Counted from the first letter of the stretch, positions 7,456-16,836 are shown. The stretch: 64,000 nucleotides of DNA from Bacteroides xylanisolvens XB1A (GCF_000210075.1 NC_021017.1:2496617-2560616); one strand, 5' to 3'. Program-made: numbers and translations. Notes: generated from the sequence alone by a model not told the origin.

Positions 7456-7959
7456 TTAGCGGAAGTCCTTCAACTCTTCCTGCAATTTCTGACGGGTAAA
7501 GAATATGCGGCTTTTTACAGTACCTAACGGAAGATTCAACTTCTCTGCAATCTCACGGTACTTGAATCCTGAAACGTGCATAGCAAACGGAACCCTGTAT
7601 TCTTTAGGCAGAGCATTGACTACGCGGTGCATTTCCTTTAAATCGTAAGCTCTTTCTGTACTTTCAAAACCTGACTCTTGTGGCAGATTCAGATGATAGA
7701 GGTTTTCAGTCTGATCGACAAATGTCTGATCGCGCACTACTTTGCGGTAATTATTAATAAAGATGTTCCGCATTATAGTATACATCCATCCTTTAAAATT
7801 TGTGTCGGGGGTATATTTGTCTTCGTTATCCAATGCTTTTAATGAGGTTTCCTGTAACAAATCGTTTGCTTCTTCACGATCGGTTGTCAGTTTGTATGCG
7901 AAGCGGAGTAATTCATCCTGTACTCCTATCAGATCTTTCCTGAAGCTTAAACTTTTCAT
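7456..7959 (-). CDS. ECF-type RNA polymerase sigma factor
   Basis: This 167-aa protein has sigma region 2 (DLLQETSLKALDN and FKGWMYTIMRNIFINNYRK, residues 34-75) and region 4 (LPKEYRVPFAMHV then GFKYREIAEKLNLPLGTVKSR, residues 118-155). Most Bacteroides ECF factors next to SusC genes are paired with a FecR-like anti-sigma; none is adjacent here. That fits the anti-sigma-free stress-type ECFs of the genus. A long (~590 bp) gap lies upstream. Regulon unknown. Confidence 0.93.
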   Translation of the reverse strand: MKSLSFRKDLIGVQDELLRFAYKLTTDREEANDLLQETSLKALDNEDKYTPDTNFKGWMYTIMRNIFINNYRKVVRDQTFVDQTENLYHLNLPQESGFESTERAYDLKEMHRVVNALPKEYRVPFAMHVSGFKYREIAEKLNLPLGTVKSRIFFTRQKLQEELKDFR

Positions 7960-8132
7960 ATACGCTATTTTTAAATTGTGAGTATTCGTTGTTATAATTT
8001 TGATGTTGCAAGTTTACGGGTTTTCAACAAATGTGGCAGGTGAAGAACAGACATTGTTTAGGGGAAAATCTATCGGTTGATAGAATTTAGGTCATTTTTG
8101 ATAGTATTCAGGTGGTTTTAATGGCCGGTATA

Positions 8133-8297
8133 GCAAAAATCCCATTTTGAAGTCACACCTGACTCAAAATGGGATAACACAAACAAAACAAACAATATTA
8201 GCGATTTTCACAAACAGCTGTCTTTTTATATTAAAAAATTCATAAGACTTAATTTAGAATATGTCGCTTAAACATTCTTTTTATGGGAACAAAAATA
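8133..8297 (-). ncRNA. candidate small RNA between the ECF gene and the SWIM operon
   Basis: On the minus strand a TATTTTTG -7 box (8297-8290) is followed about 115 bases later by a strong hairpin: ATCCCATTTTGA at 8175-8164 with its complement at 8150-8139, inner AGTCA/TGACT, 4-base loop. ATTTTTGC follows the hairpin. No protein of useful length is encoded between them. The T-run is only on the minus strand, so this terminator serves minus-strand transcription although no minus-strand gene lies to its right. It could alternatively end antisense read-through from the SWIM promoter region. No -33 element was found. Confidence 0.35.
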
Positions 8298-8510
8298 TTA
8301 CTTTCTGGTAAAAAGGAACGCATGATTTAAGAATAGTTATAAAGAATAATTGTTTTATGTATAAAAAATTGTGCCCAACTATAAAGAATTGTATTTCATA
8401 ACTTAGTACAAAAGAGGCATAAATTAGTCTTTCGGTGATATTCTATAATATCACACATTCCAAAGTGATGTAAATTCTCCAACTTCTTTTTTCACGTAAG
8501 AATTAATTTC

Positions 8511-8518
8511 TATATTTG
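8511..8518 (+). promoter_or_regulatory. -7 box for the SWIM/DUF6493 operon
   Basis: TATATTTG, 33 bases before the ATG at 8552. It overlaps the in-frame TTG at 8516, arguing that translation begins at 8552 instead. Confidence 0.5.
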
Positions 8519-8551
8519 GGCAATGTACAACCAAATACCAATTTATTATCT

Positions 8552-9907
8552 ATGACTGATACTATTTCTTATCAATATGCAGCTCCTTCCACATTGCAAC
8601 GGTCGGCCGATCAGGACGAACTGTTTCTTGCCAAATATAGCGAAATAGAAAAGAGAGAAGCCCCCTGTTTCTTTTGGGGAAAGCTGACGCAACCTTATAT
8701 GACGGCACGCTGCCTCATTGCGTTATCCAATGTTGTGCAGTCCAGTTTCAACCTGACACCGGCACAACTTACAATGCTGAAAGATCCGATTGTAACAGCT
8801 GGAAATAACCGTCTGCGCTTTGAAGGATTTTCTAATTGTGCAGGTGTATACGCCAGGGTCGATGTACTTCCTGACGGACACAACGGAGAATTCTTGGAAA
8901 ACGGGACAACGAATGTAGATTTTAATCCCGGAATGATTTCCGCTTTAGGAGGAATAGGCAGACAAGAAAATGTAGTAATGTCGGTCGGCCCCAAAGAAGT
9001 GGGACTCTATAATAAAGGTGAGAAGGTGATAGAGCGAAAAGTGCCTCTTCCCGTAAAATGGATAAAGGGACTGACTACGGTACAGATTTATCAATCCGTT
9101 GCCGAAAAGGTCTATTCCTTCAATCGCATACAAACCTTACAACTCTTCCAGACACTACCGAAAAGTAGTGTGAAATGTGACTATTTTTTAGTGATGCGCG
9201 GTCAAAAACCGGCCTTTTCACCGGTGAAAAGTATGAATGGCATCTGCATCGGAGGACTCCACCGTTTGCGCTTGCTTGAACCTTTGCTTCCCTTTGCCGA
9301 TGAACTGAAAGTATTTGCACATCCTACTATGCAATCTACTATCTGGCAACTCTATTTCGGTCCGGTCCGCTTCAGTCTTTCCCTTTCCCGCGAATGTTGG
9401 AGAGGATTCTCCGGAGAAGGTGCCGCACTGGAATCTTTGCTCGAAGACGTACCTGAAAGATGGATAGAGGCGATGGATAAATACAGTTACGCCAACCAAC
9501 AGTTCAACCCTACGCTTTTTGCCATAGAAGAACATATTGACCTGGATAAGGTAGATTCTCTCTCGGCACGATTGGCAGCAATGGGATTGCTGGGATTCGA
9601 TTTGGATGAAAACAGTTTCTTCTACCGCCGCCTGCCTTTCAAAACCGAACGTATTTTGAGCCTCAACCCGCGAATGATAGCTGCAGAAAAGTTGCTGGAA
9701 GAAGACAAAGTAGAAATCATTGCGAATGATGGCAACCGGACGGAAGCCCGTGTTACAGGAAGCGGAGGAGTGAGGCATACCGTCATTCTGGACAGGGAGA
9801 ACGAAAAAGAACGTTGCACTTGCACTTGGTTCAGCAGTAATCAGGGAGAACGGGGAGCTTGCAAACATATTCTGGCAGTAAAGAAACTAGCGCAATGGAA
9901 GAACTAA
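8552..9907 (+). CDS. SWIM zinc-finger protein, first gene of a three-gene operon
   Basis: This is a 451-aa protein whose last 30 residues carry a SWIM zinc finger: Cys422-x-Cys424, 12 residues, Cys437-x-His439 (CTC...ACKH). SWIM domains bind DNA or proteins. The remainder (about 1-400) has no motif I recognise; it contains aromatic-rich segments (CFFWGKL, WRGFSGEG) and an inner KVDSLSARLAAMGLLGFD helical stretch. The ATG at 8552 is chosen over an in-frame TTG at 8516 because the latter sits in the -7 box. The stop overlaps the start of the next gene by 13 bases, so expression is coupled. In other phyla SWIM proteins sit beside DUF6493 or DUF5691 proteins, MoxR ATPases and VWA proteins. No ATPase or VWA gene is present here. 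Confidence 0.85.
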   Translation: MTDTISYQYAAPSTLQRSADQDELFLAKYSEIEKREAPCFFWGKLTQPYMTARCLIALSNVVQSSFNLTPAQLTMLKDPIVTAGNNRLRFEGFSNCAGVYARVDVLPDGHNGEFLENGTTNVDFNPGMISALGGIGRQENVVMSVGPKEVGLYNKGEKVIERKVPLPVKWIKGLTTVQIYQSVAEKVYSFNRIQTLQLFQTLPKSSVKCDYFLVMRGQKPAFSPVKSMNGICIGGLHRLRLLEPLLPFADELKVFAHPTMQSTIWQLYFGPVRFSLSLSRECWRGFSGEGAALESLLEDVPERWIEAMDKYSYANQQFNPTLFAIEEHIDLDKVDSLSARLAAMGLLGFDLDENSFFYRRLPFKTERILSLNPRMIAAEKLLEEDKVEIIANDGNRTEARVTGSGGVRHTVILDRENEKERCTCTWFSSNQGERGACKHILAVKKLAQWKN

Positions 9908-12882
9908 AAAAAGAACTGGAGAAGTTATCCAAAGCCTATGTGGATACTCCGGAGAATGAAGAGAAGATATTAATCCCTTTTATCAAGAGATTATTGGAGT
10001 TGCCAATGAAGGACAGGCGGAAGTTGCTGCCGCTTATCCGGGAATTGCAATGGATAAAAGGCAGGTTCGCTGGTTTCAGCAGTGAGACAACCTGTAGTGC
10101 GGCACGGGCACATTTTCTATCGGCAGTACAGTTTGTATGTGCCAACAGACGGGAGATGGATATGGCATATCATGTGAAGTTTGATATGCTTTGCAAACTA
10201 CTCCCGCTTTACAACCCTGCCTGGCTGACAGATTTTATCAACGATGACAAAACATGGTTCAATTTCGATCTCAATTACGAAGAACTGATGCAGCTCATGG
10301 ATATGGGTTACCTCAAAGAAATCGCTCCAAGCCGTATTGCACATGTACTCCCCTGGATTACCCGCATCAGAAATAAGAATCCCAAAGGAGACGATACTTT
10401 CAACAGTGAACTACTACTCAAACGGGATATTACACTGAAAGAACACATCTGGACGCTTTTCGAACACGAATCAATCATCGGTTATCAGGATGATTGTGCC
10501 AAAAATGCTTATAAAAAAGGAATCACAATACGGGATGAAAGTATCAGCGCGGCCCTCTATCGCTTTTCACTGGACGGCCATCTGGATAGAGAACGGCTAC
10601 TAAGAGCCACCCTCGCCACTTTTCACCGGAGCTTCAAAAAAGACATGGCAGGATGGTTTGCCAGATTCTTTGAAACGCTGCAACCGACCACCGGAGAATC
10701 GTTATCCTTACAGGAAGAGATCATGCAAACATTCACTTCTTCCTACACCAAGCCGGTAAATATAATGTTGCAACAGTTGAAGAGCATTGCAGACGAAGAA
10801 GGATTCCGTTATCAGGAATTCATCGAACGGGCAACCATCCTTTTCTTCTCCAGTCCCAAAAACTCGCTATTAACCATTTACTCCATCTTTGAAAAGATCG
10901 TTGCGCAACATTCCGAGATGAAAGAGCCTTGTTGTATCACTCTCTGCCAACTATTCTTGAAGAAGGACGAAAGCCTGCAAAAGAAAGCTGCCAACTTTAT
11001 TTCAAAGTATGGGGATGCCTCTTCGTCCAATCTCCAAGAAACACTACAGTCTTATCAACCGGAGATGTTTCAAAGCGTGCAAGCGATACTCGCATCTTTC
11101 AAGCCACAGTCTATAGATTCACAGTCTACAGAACCACACCTTGCAAAAGAAGCAAATGCAACAGATACAGGTGTGACAGAAGACATTCTTCATACAGAAG
11201 GAAAGAATACAGAAAGAAATAGTACAGATGAAAATAGTACCGATAACTCCCTCCTCTCCGAAGAGCCATCTCTGGAAGCCATCCGCATTTGCCGGGAAGA
11301 CAACCGTATTCCATTCCCTGCCGACAAAGAAGATTTCCTGTTTCAGCTTAGCCGTTTGTTCGACATGGAGGAGAACTGGGAGATAGAAACAACGATTGCC
11401 GCTATCATTGCTTTCCATCCCCAACTGGATAAAGAAGACCTCAACCGGATGGAACCTATTTTCCAACGGGCAGCCAATATTGTTGCCAATAGTTGGGAAC
11501 CATACGAAGATCTTCTTGCCACTTTCCTGTTGGAATACCAACGCTTATGGGCACAGACAGACAACTCCAACACAGGAGTTTTGAGAAACATGTTCACCCG
11601 GCTGGAAGAAAGGCTGAAAGGAATAGATAAAAACAGGGGAGCTTACGACGAACGTTCCTTCAAACGACTTGCCAACTGGAAACCCGGTTACAGCAACGCA
11701 ACCTGTTTCACCCCTATCAAACAGTTATGGCTGGGTGTGATCCGCCAAATAAAAGGAGGAAATTCATTGCCTCTGCTTTCTACTCCCACCCATACCCCGG
11801 CATACCTACAAGCCACCGAACTGATACGCCGGCTTGCCGTATATCAGGAAGCAGGAAAGAAACCTTGTTCGTGGGATTTCCAACTGGCTATTGCCCGTTG
11901 TGCTCTGGAAGACAAAGAAGAAGCCATCGTCACCACCCGGCAACTGTTACAAGATGAGTACCTGCATCTCTGCCTGTTCCTATTGGACGAAAACACGCAA
12001 CCCGAACCGCCCTACAACCATCCGACCGCTTGGGTAGCCGCCGGACTGGTAAAAGCACCGGAGACGGAATTTGAAGCATTCAAGTCTTTCGCCTGTAACA
12101 CATTGCCACACAACCATCTGACAGGAGACTACGAGTGGAAAGAAGTGAAACCCAAAGAAAACTCATACGAAACGGACAGACGCCTGCTCCAACTTGATTT
12201 TCACAAATGGCACAAATATATCGAACGCAACAGCCATCAGCTATGGCAGGAACATCTGATTATTAACAGTAAATACAACATGGATGACTCCCGCTACATG
12301 GAACCTCTATTGTGTTGTTACCCTAACCGTCCGGAACCGTTGATAGCCCAGATTATCTCCCATTACATGGCTTTCGGCAGTCCACAGGAAGACAGCAAAC
12401 GTACCCTTGCCTGTGCCTTGCGCATGTTGTTGTCTTTCCATTGCCAGCTCAAAGAAATGAGTCTACTCCTATTAAGCGGCTCGCTACTTTTTGTAGACAA
12501 AACAGTCCGTTCCTATGCAGCGGAGTTATGGGTAGAAGGACTCTCCACAGGAAGAATAAACAACCACCGGGTAGGAGAAATCCTGGCCCGGCTTATCAAC
12601 ATGGAACTTGCTCCGTTAAAACGCTTCACCACACAAGTGTACGAAAGCATGTACAAACGAAGCGCTTTCCACAACCGCCAACTGGAAGAACTGCTCACTG
12701 TATTTATCAGCGGATTGCCCGACAAACCCGTCACCGGACTCAAACAACTGCTCGAACTCTATCTGGAACTATTGACCATCAACCGCAGCAAAGTTACAAA
12801 CGAACAACTCTTGCAACGCCTGCAAGAATGGGCAACGAACAGCAATTTGAAGAAAGTGACCACTTCACTCAACAAACTATAA
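9895..12882 (+). CDS. large DUF6493-like protein, paralogue 1
   Basis: A 995-aa, mostly helical, soluble-looking protein with no signal peptide. The ATG at 9895 lies inside the SWIM gene; an upstream in-frame ATG at 9859 would overlap more. It shares an ordered set of motifs with the next gene: ITLKEHIW.LFE (~180), GWFA..F..L.P (~255), RPVNIMLQ.LK (~285), an acidic low-complexity linker (~410-460), LLSTPTH.P (~625), LTGDYEWKE (~755), VRSYAAELWVEGLSTGRI (~870) and INRSK...LLQRLQEW near the end. The LLSTPTH motif and overall plan fit DUF6493 as I remember it; HEAT-like repeats are plausible but unproven. The linker is Ser/Thr/Asn/Glu-rich and its DNA has degenerate ~15-base repeats. Confidence 0.65.
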   Translation: MEELKKELEKLSKAYVDTPENEEKILIPFIKRLLELPMKDRRKLLPLIRELQWIKGRFAGFSSETTCSAARAHFLSAVQFVCANRREMDMAYHVKFDMLCKLLPLYNPAWLTDFINDDKTWFNFDLNYEELMQLMDMGYLKEIAPSRIAHVLPWITRIRNKNPKGDDTFNSELLLKRDITLKEHIWTLFEHESIIGYQDDCAKNAYKKGITIRDESISAALYRFSLDGHLDRERLLRATLATFHRSFKKDMAGWFARFFETLQPTTGESLSLQEEIMQTFTSSYTKPVNIMLQQLKSIADEEGFRYQEFIERATILFFSSPKNSLLTIYSIFEKIVAQHSEMKEPCCITLCQLFLKKDESLQKKAANFISKYGDASSSNLQETLQSYQPEMFQSVQAILASFKPQSIDSQSTEPHLAKEANATDTGVTEDILHTEGKNTERNSTDENSTDNSLLSEEPSLEAIRICREDNRIPFPADKEDFLFQLSRLFDMEENWEIETTIAAIIAFHPQLDKEDLNRMEPIFQRAANIVANSWEPYEDLLATFLLEYQRLWAQTDNSNTGVLRNMFTRLEERLKGIDKNRGAYDERSFKRLANWKPGYSNATCFTPIKQLWLGVIRQIKGGNSLPLLSTPTHTPAYLQATELIRRLAVYQEAGKKPCSWDFQLAIARCALEDKEEAIVTTRQLLQDEYLHLCLFLLDENTQPEPPYNHPTAWVAAGLVKAPETEFEAFKSFACNTLPHNHLTGDYEWKEVKPKENSYETDRRLLQLDFHKWHKYIERNSHQLWQEHLIINSKYNMDDSRYMEPLLCCYPNRPEPLIAQIISHYMAFGSPQEDSKRTLACALRMLLSFHCQLKEMSLLLLSGSLLFVDKTVRSYAAELWVEGLSTGRINNHRVGEILARLINMELAPLKRFTTQVYESMYKRSAFHNRQLEELLTVFISGLPDKPVTGLKQLLELYLELLTINRSKVTNEQLLQRLQEWATNSNLKKVTTSLNKL

Positions 12883-12889
12883 TTAATTC

Positions 12890-15799
12890 ATGATTATGAC
12901 CCTAGAAGAACGCCTCAACGAAATAGTAGAAAAGCAACAGGGTGATGCCATCATCCCCTTTCTGCAAGGACTCACACAGGAAGAACGAAAGAGCCTGGTA
13001 CCCCGCCTGAACAAACTGGAAGAATACTACAGTAAATTCGTGCAACTTAACGAGAACACATACGGTACACGGGGGACTTCCGCACAGCATCGTATCATCA
13101 ATCTTACCGCTCTCGTTATCTATTCGCTGAAAGAATTCCGTAAACACCAATGGGGAATCAACACCGAGCAACTGAATGAATTGATCCCGTGGTACGTCCC
13201 CTCCTGGCTCGACAGCTTCTTCAAAGAAGGTGAAGGCAAAGAATTCGGCGGTTTCTACGGAATGGATTACGAAGTCCTGATGGATTGGATAGAGCAGGGA
13301 ATACTTACTGTGACACCTTCTCCACAAACCATTGCGGGTTATCTGGTAAGCTACATCAACACCACTGCTATACTGCAAAAACGCGAAATCACACTTAAAG
13401 AACATATTTGGTATCTCTTTGAGTACGACTGTGGACAGAACTGGATGGATAACCGAAATGGCGGACACCCCTACTATCCTTACAAATATCTTATCGAAAA
13501 CGGGAAACTAGACCGTATGCGTGTATTAAGAGAATCTCTGCTCGCTGTCAACCGAAATATGAACAAGAACCTATGCGGCTGGTTTGCAGGCATGTTTACC
13601 GCACTTACCCCCAGCATAGAAGAACAACTCGCGTTACAACCGGAAATATTAGCCGTCCTGTCCGCCCCTCACAGCCGCCCGGTCAATATCATGCTCGGAC
13701 TGCTGAAGGGCTTATGCAATCATCCGCAATTTCGGATCGAAGAGTTTCTAAGTCAGACTTCCGTTCTTTTCGCTTCAGATGTGAAGGCAATTCACCAAAA
13801 CACATTGGCCGTACTCAATAAACTGGCAAAAGAAAGAAAAGAATTTCGTGACGCCATCTGTTGTGTTGCCGCACAAGGGTTGATGAGCCGGGAAGAATCT
13901 ACTCAAAGCAAAATAGTCAAACTGATCCTGGCGTATGGAGAGACGGAATCTGCCACATTAAGAGAAGCACTCTCCGTATATACAGAAACGATGTTGGCAA
14001 ACACTAAAAAAGAACTGAAGGCTTATCTGGAGAATAACGAGTCTGACGATACTTCTGCCCATAATAAGGCGACTCCCGCACACTTCGGACAGCCCGACAA
14101 CAATTCCGCCTCTTTCATGTATGAACCGATACTCCCCATCATCCGTGAGGACAACCGAATACAGGAAATTGCTTCCCCCGAAGACCTGCTATTTCTTGCC
14201 AGCCAAGTGCTGGATGGGAACGAGATCTATCATTTCGACCTGCTCCTCGGCGCCTTAGTGCAATGGGACCATCAACAAGACACAAAACAAATCTCACAAT
14301 GGACACCCATCCTTCAACGCGCTTACAAACTACTGATAAGCGGAGGAAGTTCACGAAACGGCCTATTAGACCAACTAATGGCAACTTTCCTCCTTGACTA
14401 TGCAAAGCTACTGGTTAAACGCTTCCCTAAAGAAGCAAAAGAGCTAAGTGACTTGCATCAGAAAATGGTACAGAAAGACGAACTGCAGAAAGGTAAATGG
14501 AACTATCGTAATCTGCAGAAACTCACCATCCGTCAGAAAACGAACCAAAAAGAGAAATTCCCTGTTCACAAGCAGCTATTATGCCGGACACTAGATCTTT
14601 TGGAGAGTAAGGAGAAACCTTTACCCCTATTGTCCACTCCCACCCATATGCCTATGTTTATTGCCCCGGCAACCCTGATAGAAAGATTAAAACAATATCA
14701 GCAGGCAAACGCCGAGCCAGACGATATGGATATGCAAACGGCACTCTCGCGAATGGCACTGGATGATTCATCACAAGAGCTCCCTATCCTCCTTCAAGAC
14801 TTAAAGGGAGAATACCAACATTTACTTTCTTTCTTGTTGGGAGCAGAAAACGCACTCCCTCAAGCACCCTTCACCCATCCTTCCTGGTGGATGACAGCAG
14901 GACTAATCAAGTCGCCGGAAACAATCTACTCCGAATTCAAAGATTTCTCATACAATAAAGGTCCACGCGAGTTCCTGACTGGAAACTTTACGTGGAGAAC
15001 TTATCTGCGTACTCACTCATATACCGATTACAACAAGCAAGTAGTAGAATGGACCTCCGCAACTCTTACTTTCGATATTCCGGAAAGCAAAAACTCTCAT
15101 GTCGTCAATAAAGATGAATATAATGAGAGAATCAGTTACCATTCATACGATTCGCATCCGTTAGTGGTCGAAATGTATCCGCTGATAGAGCGCTTCGACG
15201 ATATACAAAATGACTTGCCACGTTTAGCATGGTTAACTCCCAATATGCCGGAACCATTATTAGTATGGTGTATCCGCAGTGCCATTTACGATCCGATGTT
15301 AAATGAGGTTAGGGAAATAGGCATCACCAAAGCCACCATCGAAGCACTTCATCAGTTAAGACACACCTGGCATGAGGCGTCTTACATACTGGAAGCCAGT
15401 TGTATGTTGGTAGCAGATAAGACTTCCCGTTCTTATGCCGCCGAAATCTGGATAGACCGTGTCGGCAAAGGATGCATAGACAGTAAGCGCATAGGTAAAA
15501 TCTTAGGTTCACATCAACATACCGGCTGGGGACCGCTGAAAAGACTCACCGACCTGATACAGCAACAAATGATGAATGTCAGTCCCCTGCACAACCGGGA
15601 ATTGGAGAATCTAATCGTAGCAATGCTGACCGGACTTCCGGAGAAGCCGATCAAAGATTTAAAGAAGTTGTTGGAGATCTATGCGGAACTGTTATCAATC
15701 AACCACAGCAAAGCCAAAGACGAACAGGTTTTGCACCTGTTGGATGTTTGGAAAGGGGGCGCTAATCTGAAGAAAGCAGTGGCTAATATCCAACATTAA
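12890..15799 (+). CDS. large DUF6493-like protein, paralogue 2
   Basis: A 969-aa paralogue of the preceding gene starting 8 bases after its stop (an ATG two codons further in is an alternative start). It keeps the same order of blocks: ITLKEHIWYLFE (~166), GWFAGMFTALTP (~224), RPVNIMLGLLKGL (~260), a short charged linker (~375-405), IREDNRIQEIASPEDLLFL (~420), LLSTPTHMP (~580), FLTGNFTWRTY (~690), SRSYAAEIWIDRVGKG (~845) and INHSKAKDEQVLHLLDVW at the C-terminus. This is an old tandem duplication: block spacing is kept but the sequences have diverged strongly. Both could form a heterodimeric scaffold for the SWIM protein; that is inference. Four 22-bp palindromic repeats follow the operon. Confidence 0.65.
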   Translation: MIMTLEERLNEIVEKQQGDAIIPFLQGLTQEERKSLVPRLNKLEEYYSKFVQLNENTYGTRGTSAQHRIINLTALVIYSLKEFRKHQWGINTEQLNELIPWYVPSWLDSFFKEGEGKEFGGFYGMDYEVLMDWIEQGILTVTPSPQTIAGYLVSYINTTAILQKREITLKEHIWYLFEYDCGQNWMDNRNGGHPYYPYKYLIENGKLDRMRVLRESLLAVNRNMNKNLCGWFAGMFTALTPSIEEQLALQPEILAVLSAPHSRPVNIMLGLLKGLCNHPQFRIEEFLSQTSVLFASDVKAIHQNTLAVLNKLAKERKEFRDAICCVAAQGLMSREESTQSKIVKLILAYGETESATLREALSVYTETMLANTKKELKAYLENNESDDTSAHNKATPAHFGQPDNNSASFMYEPILPIIREDNRIQEIASPEDLLFLASQVLDGNEIYHFDLLLGALVQWDHQQDTKQISQWTPILQRAYKLLISGGSSRNGLLDQLMATFLLDYAKLLVKRFPKEAKELSDLHQKMVQKDELQKGKWNYRNLQKLTIRQKTNQKEKFPVHKQLLCRTLDLLESKEKPLPLLSTPTHMPMFIAPATLIERLKQYQQANAEPDDMDMQTALSRMALDDSSQELPILLQDLKGEYQHLLSFLLGAENALPQAPFTHPSWWMTAGLIKSPETIYSEFKDFSYNKGPREFLTGNFTWRTYLRTHSYTDYNKQVVEWTSATLTFDIPESKNSHVVNKDEYNERISYHSYDSHPLVVEMYPLIERFDDIQNDLPRLAWLTPNMPEPLLVWCIRSAIYDPMLNEVREIGITKATIEALHQLRHTWHEASYILEASCMLVADKTSRSYAAEIWIDRVGKGCIDSKRIGKILGSHQHTGWGPLKRLTDLIQQQMMNVSPLHNRELENLIVAMLTGLPEKPIKDLKKLLEIYAELLSINHSKAKDEQVLHLLDVWKGGANLKKAVANIQH

Positions 15800-15832
15800 G
15801 AAGATTGTTGCAACTACTTAATCTCTTACTTT

Positions 15833-15920
15833 GTGCCACCGTATTGGCACGGCTGTGCCATCGAAGTGGCAAAGTTGTGCCAACGTAGAGACATAACTGT
15901 GCCAATATAGTGGCACGACC
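15833..15920 (+). repeat. four tandem 22-bp units with palindrome GTGCCA-N6-TGGCAC
   Basis: Units start at 15833, 15855, 15877 and 15899, exactly 22 bases apart. Units 1 and 4 are perfect 6-bp inverted repeats (GTGCCA...TGGCAC); unit 2 has one mismatch; the second arm of unit 3 is decayed. The array lies between the SWIM/DUF6493 operon and the dipeptidase gene. Each unit could fold as an RNA hairpin, so it may also help end the upstream transcript. Confidence 0.9.
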
Positions 15921-15955
15921 TGACCACTTAAACAATCAGGATTTAAAGGTAGCTT

Positions 15956-15987
15956 ATTGGAGCAAAAGCCAAAAAGAAGTATCTTTG
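15956..15987 (+). promoter_or_regulatory. promoter for the VanX-like dipeptidase
   Basis: TTG at 15956-15958 (spacer 21) and TATCTTTG at 15980-15987, 23 bases before the ATG at 16011. Confidence 0.5.
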
Positions 15988-16010
15988 GCACACTAAATAC
16001 AAAAGGTTGA

Positions 16011-16790
16011 ATGATTATTCTAAAATATAGTTTAGCTATCTTCTGTTTGCTGCTGACAGGATGCTCCTTCTTTTCCAGCCAAAAGGAAAAGGAGAACCCC
16101 GCCCTGACGGAATATGAATATACGACGGACGATATGCAATCCGGCGAAGAAAGTGCCACCGTCTTACCGCCACCGCCAAAGCGAAGCGCAATGGCTCTCT
16201 ACATGGATTCACTGGGACTCGTCAACGTAACCGATCTGGATAGCAGCCTCGTTGTTAAGTTAATGTATACGCAAGCTGATAATTTCACTGGCGAAGTGCT
16301 TTACGACAACTTAACGGAAGCCTATTTGCATCCGGATGCGGCATACGCTCTTATAGAAGCACAAAAAGCCTTGAAAGAGCTTCACCCGTCTTATAGTCTT
16401 ATCATTTACGATGCAGCCCGCCCCATGTCGGTACAAAAGAAGATGTGGAACGTAGTGAAAGGAACATCCAAATACAAATATGTCTCTAACCCAAACCGTG
16501 GAGGCGGACTACACAACTACGGACTGGCAGTAGACATCAGTATTCAAGACTCTTTAGGGCAGCCTTTACCTATGGGAACCCAAGTAGACCATTTAGGTGT
16601 GGAAGCACACATCACAAACGAAAACGAACTGGTACATAACGGAAAAATGAGTGAAACAGAACGTCAGAACCGGATACTGCTGCGAAAAGTAATGAAAGAA
16701 GCCGGGTTTCGTGCATTACCCAGCGAGTGGTGGCATTTCAATTTTTGCAGCCGGGATGTAGCCAGACAGAAATATAAGTTAATACCATAA
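16011..16790 (+). CDS. M15 family D-alanyl-D-alanine dipeptidase (VanX/DdpX type), lipoprotein
   Basis: This 259-aa lipoprotein has a hydrophobic leader ending LLLTGC (lipid Cys18), a Pro-rich linker (~52-57) and an M15D peptidase domain (~65-259). The zinc and catalytic residues are all visible: substrate Arg127 (DAARPMS), His168 and Asp175 in the HxxGxAxD motif (HNYGLAVD), catalytic Glu239 and His242 (SEWWHF). It should cleave D-Ala-D-Ala released from peptidoglycan, acting in the periplasm. No van-type genes are nearby, so wall turnover is more likely than glycopeptide resistance. Confidence 0.92.
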   Translation: MIILKYSLAIFCLLLTGCSFFSSQKEKENPALTEYEYTTDDMQSGEESATVLPPPPKRSAMALYMDSLGLVNVTDLDSSLVVKLMYTQADNFTGEVLYDNLTEAYLHPDAAYALIEAQKALKELHPSYSLIIYDAARPMSVQKKMWNVVKGTSKYKYVSNPNRGGGLHNYGLAVDISIQDSLGQPLPMGTQVDHLGVEAHITNENELVHNGKMSETERQNRILLRKVMKEAGFRALPSEWWHFNFCSRDVARQKYKLIP

Positions 16791-16792
16791 AT

Positions 16793-16836
16793 CGGCGCTC
16801 AGCAAGATCATAACCGGTGCTCAACGATTCATTGTA
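16793..16836 (+). repeat. two 22-bp units (CGGCGCTCA / CGGTGCTCA)
   Basis: CGGCGCTCA starts at 16793 and CGGTGCTCA at 16815, 22 bases apart, in the gap between the dipeptidase and the THUMP-like methyltransferase. A minimal version of the longer 22-bp arrays. Two short matches alone could be chance. Confidence 0.45.

Noticed and set aside
9218..9868. Antisense open frame opposite the SWIM gene
   Set aside because: Shadow of a real gene with a zinc-finger motif on the plus strand; composition is not protein-like.
15818..16159. 113-codon minus-strand frame over the 22-bp array and dipeptidase start
   Set aside because: It runs through the repeat array and across the promoter and signal peptide of the dipeptidase gene; no homology-like features.
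16011..16790. VanX-like dipeptidase as glycopeptide resistance
   Set aside because: No VanH/VanA ligase or VanRS regulators nearby, and Gram-negative outer membranes already exclude glycopeptides; peptidoglycan recycling is more likely.
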